From positions 1 through 6,563 of the forward strand of contig JAGOBT010000188.1 of NCBI GenBank assembly GCA_017999135.1: a stretch of 6,563 nucleotides of DNA, read 5' to 3'. The translations under genes and the position numbers were made by a program. Position 1 is the stretch's first letter. The number at the start of each line of letters is the position of its first letter. This stretch comes from Burkholderiaceae bacterium. Its GTDB lineage: Bacteria > Pseudomonadota > Gammaproteobacteria > Burkholderiales > Burkholderiaceae_C. Of the stretch, positions 1-6,456 are shown in pieces. The notes beneath the pieces are model-generated. The model did not search any database and was not told the origin of the DNA. It saw nothing but the letters and a program-made list of their open reading frames with translations.

Positions 1-122
1 ACCGCACCCTGCCAGGGCACCAGCAGGCTGTGGGTGAAGCGCTGGTTGCCCACCCACAGCGCGTCGGCGTCGTGGCGGGTGATGACATTGGTGCCGGCCA
101 GCACGTCGGGTTGGAACTTCAC
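1..122 (-). CDS. Mth938-like (DUF498) protein, N-terminal part only
   Basis: The first 40 codons of a minus-strand gene are visible; the rest runs off the left edge. Reading begins at a GTG (122-120) with VKFQPD, continues through GTNVITRHD, and reaches HSLLVPWQG at the edge. This resembles the opening of bacterial Mth938-like/DUF498 proteins, small single-domain proteins related to mitochondrial complex I assembly factor NDUFAF3; their bacterial role is not established. The start was chosen because family members usually begin MK-x-QPD. The frame stays open upstream to a stop near 189, and an earlier in-frame GTG 20 codons upstream is possible but less likely. No clear Shine-Dalgarno sequence precedes the GTG. 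The gene diverges from alaA and may share its promoter region. The family call is from memory and the fragment is short, but the motif agreement is good. Confidence 0.72.
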   Translation of the reverse strand, partial: MKFQPDVLAGTNVITRHDADALWVGNQRFTHSLLVPWQGA

Positions 123-189
123 GGCAGGGTTGCTCGATGCGGGCCGGCGGTGCGGCGACCAGTGCGCCGGCGACGGCACACCCGAAGGC

Positions 190-195
190 TAAAAT
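190..195 (+). promoter_or_regulatory. Candidate -10 box (TAAAAT) for the alaA-hom-thrC-mob cluster
   Basis: TAAAAT on the plus strand lies about 85 bases before the proposed alaA start, in the AT-rich island CTAAAATTATAG that also carries the minus-strand candidate. TAAAAT is an acceptable sigma-70 type -10 element. I cannot find a good -35 hexamer about 17 bases upstream, so an activator or an extended element would be needed. If used, it would drive the whole plus-strand run, since no other comparable site lies between these genes. Confidence 0.35.
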
Positions 196-199
196 TATA
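194..199 (-). promoter_or_regulatory. Candidate -10 box (TATAAT) for the Mth938-like gene
   Basis: Read on the minus strand, 199-194 is a perfect TATAAT, inside the only AT-rich patch of the 123-280 intergenic region. It would give a leader of roughly 65 bases before the GTG at 122. No convincing -35 hexamer lies 16-18 bases upstream; the sequence there is GC-rich (CCGGCA). The call rests on the hexamer and its position alone. Confidence 0.42.
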
Positions 200-268
200 G
201 GTTTTGCGCTGCAGCATGCCGGCTGGAAGCCCTTCCCGCCGGCCCGCGCTGACAGCCGAGCCATCCCT

Positions 269-274
269 GGGGAA
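269..274 (+). promoter_or_regulatory. Ribosome binding site deciding the alaA start
   Basis: GGGGAA lies six bases before the GTG at 281. It supports starting there rather than at the upstream in-frame ATG at 137. It is also closer to normal spacing for 281 than for the second in-frame GTG at 290. Confidence 0.5.
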
Positions 275-280
275 TTGCCC

Positions 281-1534
281 GTGTCCACTGTGAAGTCACC
301 CGCAGGCCTGACGCCGATCGCCAAGTCGGCCAAGTTGGCCAACGTCTGCTACGACATCCGCGGCCCGGTGCTGGACAAGGCCCGCCAGATGGAGGACGAG
401 GGCCAGAAGATCATCAAGCTGAACATCGGCAACATCGCCGCGTTCGGCATCGAGCCGCCCGACGAGATCGTGCAGGACATGATCCGCAACCTGCCGCACA
501 CGGCCGGCTACACCGACAGCAAGGGCCTGTTCGCGCCGCGCAAGGCGGTGGTGCACTACTGCCAGGAAAAGAAGATCGCCGGCGTGACGGTCGACGACGT
601 GTACCTGGGCAACGGTGCGTCCGAGCTCATCACGATGAGCATGAATGCGCTGCTCAACAGTGGCGATGAAATCCTGGTGCCCGCGCCCGACTACCCGCTG
701 TGGACGGCCAGCGTGGCGCTGTCCGGCGGCACGCCGGTGCACTACCTCTGCGATGAAGGTGCCGACTGGACGCCCGACCTCGACGACATCCGTCGCAAGA
801 TCACGCCCAACACCCGGGGCATCGTGGTCATCAACCCGAACAACCCGACCGGCACGTTGTACCCCGAGAGCGTGCTGCGCGAGATCGTCGAGATCGCCCG
901 AGCGCACCAGCTGATCGTCTTCGCCGACGAGATCTACGACAAGACGCTGTACGACGGCGTCACCCACACCAGCATTGCCAGCCTGGCCGACGACGTGCTG
1001 TTCGTCACCTTCAACGGCCTCTCCAAGAACTACCGCAGCTGCGGCTACCGCGCTGGCTGGATGATCGTCTCGGGCGACAAGCGCCATGCCCGCGACTACA
1101 TCGAGGGCCTGAACATGCTGTCGTCGATGCGGCTGTGCGCCAACACGCCCGGCCAGCTGGCCATCCAGACGGCGCTGGGCGGCTACCAGAGCATCAAGGA
1201 CCTGGTGGCGCCCACCGGCCGGCTGTGCCGCCAGCGCGATCTGGCCTACAACCTGCTGACGCAGATCCCGGGTGTCAGCGTGGTCAAGCCCAAGGCCGCG
1301 CTGTACATGTTTCCGCGGCTGGACCCGAAGATGTACCCGATCGCCGACGACCAGCAGTTCGCCTATGAACTGCTGGCCGAGCAGAAGGTGCTGATCGTGC
1401 AGGGCACGGGATTCAACTGGGCCGCGCCCGACCACTTCCGCCTGGTGTTCCTGCCCAATTCCGACGACCTGGCGGAGGCCATCGGCCGCATCGACCAGTT
1501 CCTGTCGCACTACCGCCGCCGGCATTCGCTTTGA
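281..1534 (+). CDS. alaA: Alanine transaminase, AlaA type (PLP class I/II aminotransferase)
   Basis: Cytosolic PLP enzyme of 417 residues that should interconvert pyruvate plus glutamate with alanine plus 2-oxoglutarate. It matches E. coli AlaA (about 405 residues) along its length as I remember it: KSAKLANVCYDIRGPVL near the N terminus, then GNGASELI, PAPDYPLWTA, NPNNPTG (185-191), DEIYD (216-220), GLSKNYR with the PLP lysine K249, MRLCAN, ALYMFPRLD and DHFRLVFLP. From the fold family, D216 should contact the pyridine nitrogen, Y219 the cofactor hydroxyl, R257 its phosphate and R387 the substrate carboxylate. The GTG start at 281 follows GGGGAA. The frame is open back to 137, but that extension crosses the AT-rich promoter island and resembles nothing known. 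A conserved stretch near the N terminus reads NIGNIAAFGI instead of E. coli NIGNPAPFGF. The hom gene follows after 20 bases. Another related transaminase specificity cannot be excluded. Confidence 0.88.
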   Translation: MSTVKSPAGLTPIAKSAKLANVCYDIRGPVLDKARQMEDEGQKIIKLNIGNIAAFGIEPPDEIVQDMIRNLPHTAGYTDSKGLFAPRKAVVHYCQEKKIAGVTVDDVYLGNGASELITMSMNALLNSGDEILVPAPDYPLWTASVALSGGTPVHYLCDEGADWTPDLDDIRRKITPNTRGIVVINPNNPTGTLYPESVLREIVEIARAHQLIVFADEIYDKTLYDGVTHTSIASLADDVLFVTFNGLSKNYRSCGYRAGWMIVSGDKRHARDYIEGLNMLSSMRLCANTPGQLAIQTALGGYQSIKDLVAPTGRLCRQRDLAYNLLTQIPGVSVVKPKAALYMFPRLDPKMYPIADDQQFAYELLAEQKVLIVQGTGFNWAAPDHFRLVFLPNSDDLAEAIGRIDQFLSHYRRRHSL

Positions 1535-1554
1535 ACTTGAAGAAAGACACGTCC

Positions 1555-2883
1555 ATGCAACCCATCCAGGTCGGCCTGCTCGGCATCGGCACCGTCGGCA
1601 GCGGCACCTTCCAGGTGCTGGCCCGCAACCAGGCAGAGATCCGCCGCCGCGCCGGCCGCGGCATCCAGATCACCATGGTGGCCGACCTGGACACCGAGCG
1701 CGCCCGCAGCATCGTCGGCCCCGACGTGCAGGTGGTGGCCAACGGCCGCGCCGTCATTGCCAACCCCGACATCGACATCGTCATCGAGCTGATCGGCGGC
1801 TACGGCATCGCCAAGACCCTGGTGATGGAAGCCATTGCCGCCGGCAAGCATGTGGTCACGGCCAACAAGGCGCTGCTGGCGGTGCACGGCACCGAGATCT
1901 TTGCCGCGGCGCGTGCCAAGGGCGTGATGGTCGGCTTCGAGGCGGCGGTGGCCGGTGGCATCCCGATCATCAAGGCGCTGCGCGAGGGGCTGACGGCCAA
2001 CCGCATCGAGTGGATCGCCGGCATCATCAACGGCACCACCAACTTCATCCTGTCGGAGATGCGCGACAAGGGTCTGGACTTCGGCGTGGTGCTGAAGGAA
2101 GCCCAGCGCCTGGGCTATGCCGAGGCCGACCCCACCTTCGACATCGAAGGCGTGGACGCCGCGCACAAGGCCAGCATCATGAGCGCCATCGCCTTCGGCA
2201 CGCCGGTGCAGTTCGGCCAGGCGCATGTGGAGGGCATCACCAGGCTGCAGGCGGCCGACATCCGTTATGCCGAGCAGCTGGGCTACCGCATCAAGCTGCT
2301 GGGCATCACCAAGCGGCGCGACGACGCGAATGATGGCCAGGGGGGCATCGAGCTGCGTGTGCACCCCACCCTGGTGCCGGCCAAGCGGCTGATTGCCAAC
2401 GTGGAAGGCGCGATGAACGCGGTGGTGGTGCAGGGCGATGCCGTGGGCACGACGCTGTACTACGGCAAGGGCGCCGGCAGCGAGCCCACCGCCAGCGCCG
2501 TGGTGGCCGACCTGGTCGACATCACCCGCCTGCACACCGCCGACCCCGACCACCGCGTGCCGCACCTGGCCTTCCAGCCAGATGCCACGGCGGCCACGCC
2601 CATCCTGCCGATCAGCGACGTGATCACGGCGTTCTACCTGCGCCTGCAGGTGGCCGACCAGACCGGCGTGCTCAGCCGCATCACCACCATCCTGGCCGAG
2701 CACGACATCTCGATCGACGCGGTGCTGCAGCGTGAATCGGCCGAGGGCGAGAAGCAGACCGACCTGATCATCCTGACCCACGACACGGCCGAAGGCCGCA
2801 TGCGCGCCGCACTGGCCCAGATGCAGGCCCTGCCGACGGTGCTGGCGCCGATCGTCAACATCCGCAAGGAAGAGCTGTCGTGA
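1555..2883 (+). CDS. hom: Homoserine dehydrogenase (with ACT domain)
   Basis: Reduces aspartate 4-semialdehyde to homoserine with NAD(P)H, at the branch leading to threonine and methionine; cytosolic. The 442 residues fit the monofunctional bacterial form. The N-terminal nucleotide-binding fold has GIGTVG (10-15). ANKALL supplies K105, and the catalytic domain has NGTTN (159-163) and the EADPTFDIEGVDAAHK segment ending in K205; these lysines correspond to the two conserved lysines of this family. The C-terminal ACT domain (about 360-435, with LQVADQTGVLSR) is the usual site of feedback inhibition by threonine. The ATG at 1555 was chosen over the in-frame TTG at 1531, which overlaps the alaA stop. 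GAAGAAAGA at 1539-1547 is a fair ribosome site, and the protein then begins MQPIQVGLLG as in relatives. A short acidic/glycine loop (about 256-264) looks longer than usual. The last four bases overlap thrC. Confidence 0.95.
   Translation: MQPIQVGLLGIGTVGSGTFQVLARNQAEIRRRAGRGIQITMVADLDTERARSIVGPDVQVVANGRAVIANPDIDIVIELIGGYGIAKTLVMEAIAAGKHVVTANKALLAVHGTEIFAAARAKGVMVGFEAAVAGGIPIIKALREGLTANRIEWIAGIINGTTNFILSEMRDKGLDFGVVLKEAQRLGYAEADPTFDIEGVDAAHKASIMSAIAFGTPVQFGQAHVEGITRLQAADIRYAEQLGYRIKLLGITKRRDDANDGQGGIELRVHPTLVPAKRLIANVEGAMNAVVVQGDAVGTTLYYGKGAGSEPTASAVVADLVDITRLHTADPDHRVPHLAFQPDATAATPILPISDVITAFYLRLQVADQTGVLSRITTILAEHDISIDAVLQRESAEGEKQTDLIILTHDTAEGRMRAALAQMQALPTVLAPIVNIRKEELS
2866..2874 (+). promoter_or_regulatory. 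Ribosome binding site for thrC inside the hom 3' end
   Basis: AAGGAAGAG, located within the last codons of hom, is correctly placed for the GTG at 2880. It supports that start and translation of thrC coupled to termination of hom at the overlapping GTGA. Confidence 0.65.
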
Positions 2884-4391
2884 AGTACATCAGCACCCGC
2901 GGCGACCAGACCGAACGCAAGTTCTGCGAAATCCTGTTGGAGGGCCTGGCGCCAGATGGCGGTCTGTACCTGCCCACGCACTACCCCAAGATCGACGACG
3001 CCACGCTGACCCGCTGGCGCGGCCTGTATGGCAACGGCCAGCCCGGCGGCTATGCCGACCTGGCCTTCGCCATCCTGTCGCTGTACATCGACGACATCCC
3101 CGCCGCCGACCTGAAGGCGCTGGTGCACAAGACCTACACGAAGGATGTCTACGGCACCGACGCCATCGTGCCGGTGCGCAAGCTTGCCGGCGACCTGCAC
3201 ATCGAAGCCCTGTCCAACGGCCCGACGCTGGCCTTCAAGGACATGGCGATGCAGCTGCTGGGCAACCTGTTCGAGTACGAGCTGGCCCGCCGCGGTGAAG
3301 CCCTGAACATCCTGGGCGCCACAAGCGGCGACACCGGCAGCGCGGCCGAGTACGCGATGCGCGGCAAGCAGGGCGTGCGCGTCTTCATGCTGTCGCCCCA
3401 CGGCCGGATGAGCCCGTTCCAGCAGGCGCAGATGTTCAGCCTGCAAGACGCCAACATCCACAACATCACCATCGAGGGCGTGTTCGACGACTGCCAGGAC
3501 ATCGTCAAGGCCGTCAGCAACGACCTGGCCTTCAAGCGCGCGCACAAGATCGGCACGGTCAACTCGATCAACTGGGCGCGCCTGCTGGCCCAGGTGGTGT
3601 ACTACTTCGCCGGGTACTTCCAGGTGACATCTGGTGCCCCTGAGGCCGGCTCCGCCGGCCTGTCCCCCGAGGGGAGCGCGCCGCCTTGGGGCGGCCCGGC
3701 GGCGGCGGCGGCCAACAGCCAGAAGGTCAGCTTCGCGGTGCCGTCGGGCAACTTCGGGAATGTGTGCGCCGGCCATGTGGCGCGCATGATGGGCCTGCCG
3801 ATCCACCAGCTGGTGGTGGCCACCAACGAGAACGACGTGCTCGACGAGTTCTTCCGCACCGGCCGCTACCGGGTGCGCGCCAGTGCCGAGACGCACGAGA
3901 CCAGCAGCCCCAGCATGGACATCAGCAAGGCCAGCAACTTCGAGCGCTTCGTCTTCGATCTGCTGGGCCGCGATGGCGCCCGCGTGGCACGGCTGTTCGG
4001 CCCGTCCATCGCCCAGGACGGCGGCTTCCAGCTCGATGCCGACGACACCGCCCGCATCGCTTGCTTCGGCTTCGTCTCCGGCCGCAGCACCCATGCCGAC
4101 CGCCTGGCCACCATCCGCCAATGCTGGGCTGACCACCAGGACATGGTCGACACCCACACCGCCGACGGCCTGAAGGTGGCGCGCGAGCACCTGCAGCCCG
4201 GCGTGCCGATGCTGGTGCTGGAGACGGCGCTGCCGGCCAAGTTTGCCGCCACCATCGAAGAAGCACTGGGCCGCCCGCCGCTGCGCCCGGCCGGGCTGGA
4301 CGGCATCGAGGCTCTGCCCAAGCGCTTCACCACGCTGCCGGTGGACGCGGCCCGGGTGAAGGCCTACATCGAACAGCACGTCGCCGATTGA
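2880..4391 (+). CDS. thrC: Threonine synthase with an in-frame repeat-derived insert
   Basis: PLP enzyme that converts O-phospho-L-homoserine and water to threonine and phosphate, the last step of threonine synthesis. The protein opens MKYISTRG, as ThrC of this type does. NGPTLAFKDMA holds the Schiff-base lysine K120. TSGDTGSAAE lies at 148-157, PSGNFGN (288-294) is the glycine-rich cofactor-phosphate loop, and NENDVLDEFFRTG, SSPSMDISKASNFER and DTHTADGLKVA follow. The GTG start overlaps the hom stop by four bases and has a good ribosome site. The length is 503 residues, against roughly 475-485 remembered for beta-proteobacterial relatives. The excess is explained by residues about 251-277, rich in Gly, Ala, Pro and Ser, inserted between GYFQVT and NSQKVSFAVPSGN, where relatives go almost directly from one to the other. 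All recognised catalytic motifs are intact, so the enzyme is probably functional. Homoserine kinase (thrB or thrH) is not in the window. Confidence 0.94.
   Translation: MKYISTRGDQTERKFCEILLEGLAPDGGLYLPTHYPKIDDATLTRWRGLYGNGQPGGYADLAFAILSLYIDDIPAADLKALVHKTYTKDVYGTDAIVPVRKLAGDLHIEALSNGPTLAFKDMAMQLLGNLFEYELARRGEALNILGATSGDTGSAAEYAMRGKQGVRVFMLSPHGRMSPFQQAQMFSLQDANIHNITIEGVFDDCQDIVKAVSNDLAFKRAHKIGTVNSINWARLLAQVVYYFAGYFQVTSGAPEAGSAGLSPEGSAPPWGGPAAAAANSQKVSFAVPSGNFGNVCAGHVARMMGLPIHQLVVATNENDVLDEFFRTGRYRVRASAETHETSSPSMDISKASNFERFVFDLLGRDGARVARLFGPSIAQDGGFQLDADDTARIACFGFVSGRSTHADRLATIRQCWADHQDMVDTHTADGLKVAREHLQPGVPMLVLETALPAKFAATIEEALGRPPLRPAGLDGIEALPKRFTTLPVDAARVKAYIEQHVAD
3641..3712. repeat. GC-rich palindromic (REP-like) element inside thrC
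   Basis: Three adjacent hairpins can be read directly. The first pairs AGGCCGGC (3643-3650) with GCCGGCCT (3654-3661) around TCC. The second pairs TCCCC (3663-3667) with GGGGA (3671-3675) around CGA. The third pairs GCCGCC (3680-3685) with GGCGGC (3690-3695) around TTGG. A run of five GGC units (3698-3712) follows. The block coincides with the extra residues of ThrC, which are 27 codons and keep the frame. From memory, strings such as CCTTGGGGCGGCCCGG occur repeatedly between genes in Rubrivivax/Leptothrix-type genomes, so I infer an intergenic palindromic repeat that landed in a gene. There is no second copy in this window, and the exact ends are uncertain. Confidence 0.6.
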
Positions 4392-4396
4392 CTGCC

Positions 4397-4924
4397 ATGC
4401 ACGTCGTGGGGTTCTGTGGTCCGTCCGGTGTGGGCAAGACCACGCTGATCGAGGGTGTCATCGCCGGCCTGCGCGCGCACGGGCTGCGGGTGTCGGTGGT
4501 CAAGCATGCCCACCAGCATTTCGACATCGACCGCCCCGGCAAGGACAGCCACCGCCACCGCAGCGCCGGCGCCACCGAGGTGCTGGTGGCCTCGTCGCAG
4601 CGGCTGGCGCTGCTGCGTGAGTTCGACATGGACGGCTTGCCGTCGGTGCACCAGCTGATTGGCGAGCTGTCACCGGCCGACTGGGTGTTGATCGAAGGCT
4701 GGAAGCATGCCGACCTGCCCAAGATCGAGGTCTGGCGTGCCGCGCTGGGCCAGCCGCCGCTGTACCCCGACGATCCCTTCGTGACCGCCGTGGCCACCGA
4801 CGACCCGGCAGCCCTGCCGGTGCCCACGGCGCGTCCGGTGCTGGCCTTGTCCACGCCGGCGGCGCTGGTGTCGCTGCTGCTCGACACTGCCACCCGCTAC
4901 CACTACGCGCCACCCGGCGCCTGA
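4397..4924 (+). CDS. mobB: Molybdopterin-guanine dinucleotide biosynthesis adapter MobB
   Basis: Small cytosolic P-loop GTPase that assists MobA in attaching GMP to molybdopterin; the family is not strictly essential for cofactor synthesis. The 175 residues match the E. coli protein in length. The Walker A motif GPSGVGKT spans 8-15. It is followed by VKHAHQHFDID (35-45), PGKDSHRHRSAGA (47-59), and the family signature IEGWKHADLPKIEV (99-112). The ATG at 4397 was chosen over the in-frame TTG at 4388, which overlaps the thrC stop, because the protein then starts directly with the beta strand leading into the P-loop. No Shine-Dalgarno sequence is evident, so translation may be coupled to thrC, which ends five bases earlier. 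MobA is not in the window. The C-terminal third is alanine- and proline-rich and less conserved. Confidence 0.92.
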   Translation: MHVVGFCGPSGVGKTTLIEGVIAGLRAHGLRVSVVKHAHQHFDIDRPGKDSHRHRSAGATEVLVASSQRLALLREFDMDGLPSVHQLIGELSPADWVLIEGWKHADLPKIEVWRAALGQPPLYPDDPFVTAVATDDPAALPVPTARPVLALSTPAALVSLLLDTATRYHYAPPGA

Positions 4925-4933
4925 CCGATCACC

Positions 4934-6190
4934 ATGGCTGACCCGCAACGCCCCACGATGCTGAGCCTGGACGAGGTGCTGCAGCGCCTGCTGGCCGTCG
5001 CCCACGACCGGGTGCTGCCCGAGGTGGAAAAGGTCGACACCTTCGACAGCCTGGGCCGGGTGCTGGCCCGCAGCGTGGTGTCGGCGCTGGACGTGCCGCC
5101 CGCCGACAACACGTCGATGGACGGCTATGCGATGCGCGCGGCCGACGTGCCGGCGACAGGCACGGTGCTGCCGGTCAGCCAGCGTTTGCCGGCCGGCGTG
5201 GTGGGCCAGCCGCTGCAGCCGGGCACGGCGGTGCGCATCTTCACCGGCGCCCAGGTGCCGGCCGGTGCCGATGCGGTGGTGATGCAGGAGCAGTGCAGCG
5301 CCGTGCCAGGCGATGGCCTGGGCAGCGTGCGCATCGATGCCGTGCCCCAACCCGGCCAGTGGGTGCGCCGCCGTGGCGAGGACGTGCTGCTGGGCGCCGA
5401 GGTGCTGACACCCGGCACCCGCATCACGCCGCAAGCCATGGGCCTGGCCGCCAGCGTGGGCGCGTCGCGCCTCACCGTGCGGCGCAAGCCCCGGGTGGCG
5501 CTGTTCTCCACCGGCGATGAACTGGTGATGCCCGGTGAATCGCTGAAGCCCGGCGCCATCTACAACAGCAACCGCTTCACCCTGCGCGGCCTGCTGCTGG
5601 CGGCGGGCTGCGAAGTGGCGGATCTCGGCATCGTTCCCGACCGGCTGGACGCCACGCGTGAGGCGCTGCGCACGGCGGCTGCCGGCAACGACCTGATCCT
5701 GACCAGCGGCGGCGTGTCGGTGGGCGAAGAAGACCACATCAAGCCGGCTGTCAAGGCCGAGGGCTGGCTGGAAGCCTGGCAGGTGGCGATGAAGCCGGGC
5801 AAGCCGCTGGCCTTTGGCGCGGTGCGGCGTGATGGTGGCGAGACTGAGGCGCTGTTCATGGGCCTGCCCGGCAACCCGGTCAGCAGCTTCGTCACCTTCC
5901 TGCTGGCGGTGGCACCGGTGCTGCGGGCGCTGCAAGGCTGCACCACCGCCATGCCGGCCGGCGTGCCGGTGCGGGCTGATTTCGACTGGCCCCAACCCGA
6001 CAAGCGGCGCGAGTTCCTGCGCGCCCGCTTCAATGCCCAAGGGGGCGTGGAACTGTTCCCCAACCAGAGCTCGGGCGTGCTCACGTCGGCGGTGTGGGCC
6101 GACGGCCTGATCGACCTGCCGTCGGGCCAGGTGGTGCGGCGTGGCGACACCGTGCGGTTGCTGCCGCTGTCGGCGCTGATCGGGGCCTGA
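4934..6190 (+). CDS. moeA: Molybdopterin molybdotransferase MoeA
   Basis: Inserts molybdate into adenylylated molybdopterin to give active molybdenum cofactor. The length of 418 residues compares with about 411 in E. coli. The family blocks appear in order: PADNTSMDGYAMRA (56-69), IFTGAQVPAGADAVVMQEQ, the MoeA/MogA-like domain beginning RVALFSTGDELV, then LTSGGVSVGEEDHIK (256-270) with the conserved acidic residues of the active site, and GLPGNPVSSFVTF (310-322). The C-terminal beta-barrel domain follows to the end. No truncation or frameshift is seen. The ATG at 4934 lies nine bases after the mobB stop. An in-frame ATG eight codons later (4958) is a possible alternative, and no strong ribosome site separates the two. 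The gene sits between mobB and moaD, consistent with a molybdenum cofactor group. Confidence 0.95.
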   Translation: MADPQRPTMLSLDEVLQRLLAVAHDRVLPEVEKVDTFDSLGRVLARSVVSALDVPPADNTSMDGYAMRAADVPATGTVLPVSQRLPAGVVGQPLQPGTAVRIFTGAQVPAGADAVVMQEQCSAVPGDGLGSVRIDAVPQPGQWVRRRGEDVLLGAEVLTPGTRITPQAMGLAASVGASRLTVRRKPRVALFSTGDELVMPGESLKPGAIYNSNRFTLRGLLLAAGCEVADLGIVPDRLDATREALRTAAAGNDLILTSGGVSVGEEDHIKPAVKAEGWLEAWQVAMKPGKPLAFGAVRRDGGETEALFMGLPGNPVSSFVTFLLAVAPVLRALQGCTTAMPAGVPVRADFDWPQPDKRREFLRARFNAQGGVELFPNQSSGVLTSAVWADGLIDLPSGQVVRRGDTVRLLPLSALIGA

Positions 6191-6195
6191 CCACC

Positions 6196-6456
6196 ATGGC
6201 CGGGCACACCATCACCGTGCGCTACTTCGCCTCGCTGCGCGAGGCGCTGGGCGCGTCCGAAGCCGTCACCATCGCTGCCGGCAGCACCCTGGGCCAGCTG
6301 CGTGATGCGCTGATCGCCCGCGGCGGCGCGCATGCCGACGCCCTGGCCCGCGGCCGCGCCCTGCGCTGCGCGCTGAACCAGGTGATGGCCGACGAGGCCA
6401 CGCCGGTGCCGGCAGGCGCCGAGGTGGCCTTCTTCCCGCCGGTCACGGGCGGCTAG
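6196..6456 (+). CDS. moaD: Molybdopterin synthase small subunit MoaD (sulfur carrier)
   Basis: Ubiquitin-like protein of 86 residues that carries sulfur as a C-terminal thiocarboxylate and, with MoaE, converts cyclic pyranopterin monophosphate to molybdopterin. It begins with the strand ITVRYFASLREALG, has the variable alpha-beta middle, and ends FFPPVTGG, the diagnostic double-glycine tail that MoeB adenylylates. The ATG at 6196 follows the moeA stop by five bases; the frame is open further upstream, but that part lies wholly inside moeA. A weak GGGGC (6182-6186) could serve as ribosome site. MoaE, the usual next gene, does not follow. The TAG stop lies in a CTAG shared with a convergent reading frame. 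Confidence 0.94.
   Translation: MAGHTITVRYFASLREALGASEAVTIAAGSTLGQLRDALIARGGAHADALARGRALRCALNQVMADEATPVPAGAEVAFFPPVTGG

Noticed and set aside
137..280. A 48-codon N-terminal extension of AlaA from the ATG at 137
   Set aside because: It would cross the AT-rich promoter island, it resembles no aminotransferase sequence, and GTG 281 has a well-placed GGGGAA and gives the family's normal length.
123..280. Riboswitch or threonine attenuator ahead of the cluster
   Set aside because: The leader of about 80 bases shows no threonine-rich short peptide, no terminator hairpin with T run and no riboswitch pattern I recognise.
1531..1554. TTG start for hom overlapping the alaA stop
   Set aside because: The ATG at 1555 has a correctly spaced GAAGAAAGA and gives the usual Hom N terminus just before the nucleotide-binding motif.
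1510..2781. A 423-codon open frame on the minus strand opposite hom
   Set aside because: Same reasons: opposite a well-identified gene, with composition typical of a high-G+C shadow and no domain visible.
3643..3695. Intrinsic terminator within thrC formed by the GC-rich hairpins
   Set aside because: No run of T follows any of the stems, and the position is in the middle of a coding gene with co-directional genes downstream.
3630..3712. Frameshift or assembly error as explanation for the extra thrC segment
   Set aside because: The frame is the same before and after, all conserved motifs downstream are intact, and the segment has organised hairpins, so an insertion keeping the frame fits better.
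2634..4379. A 581-codon open frame on the minus strand opposite thrC
   Set aside because: It lies wholly opposite a certain gene, has low-complexity Ala/Gly/Val/His/Arg composition and no recognisable motif. Long antisense frames of this kind are expected from G/C-biased codon use.
4670..6040. A 456-codon open frame on the minus strand opposite mobB and moeA
   Set aside because: It spans two certain genes on the other strand, has a repetitive Gln/His/Arg/Ala composition and no motif.
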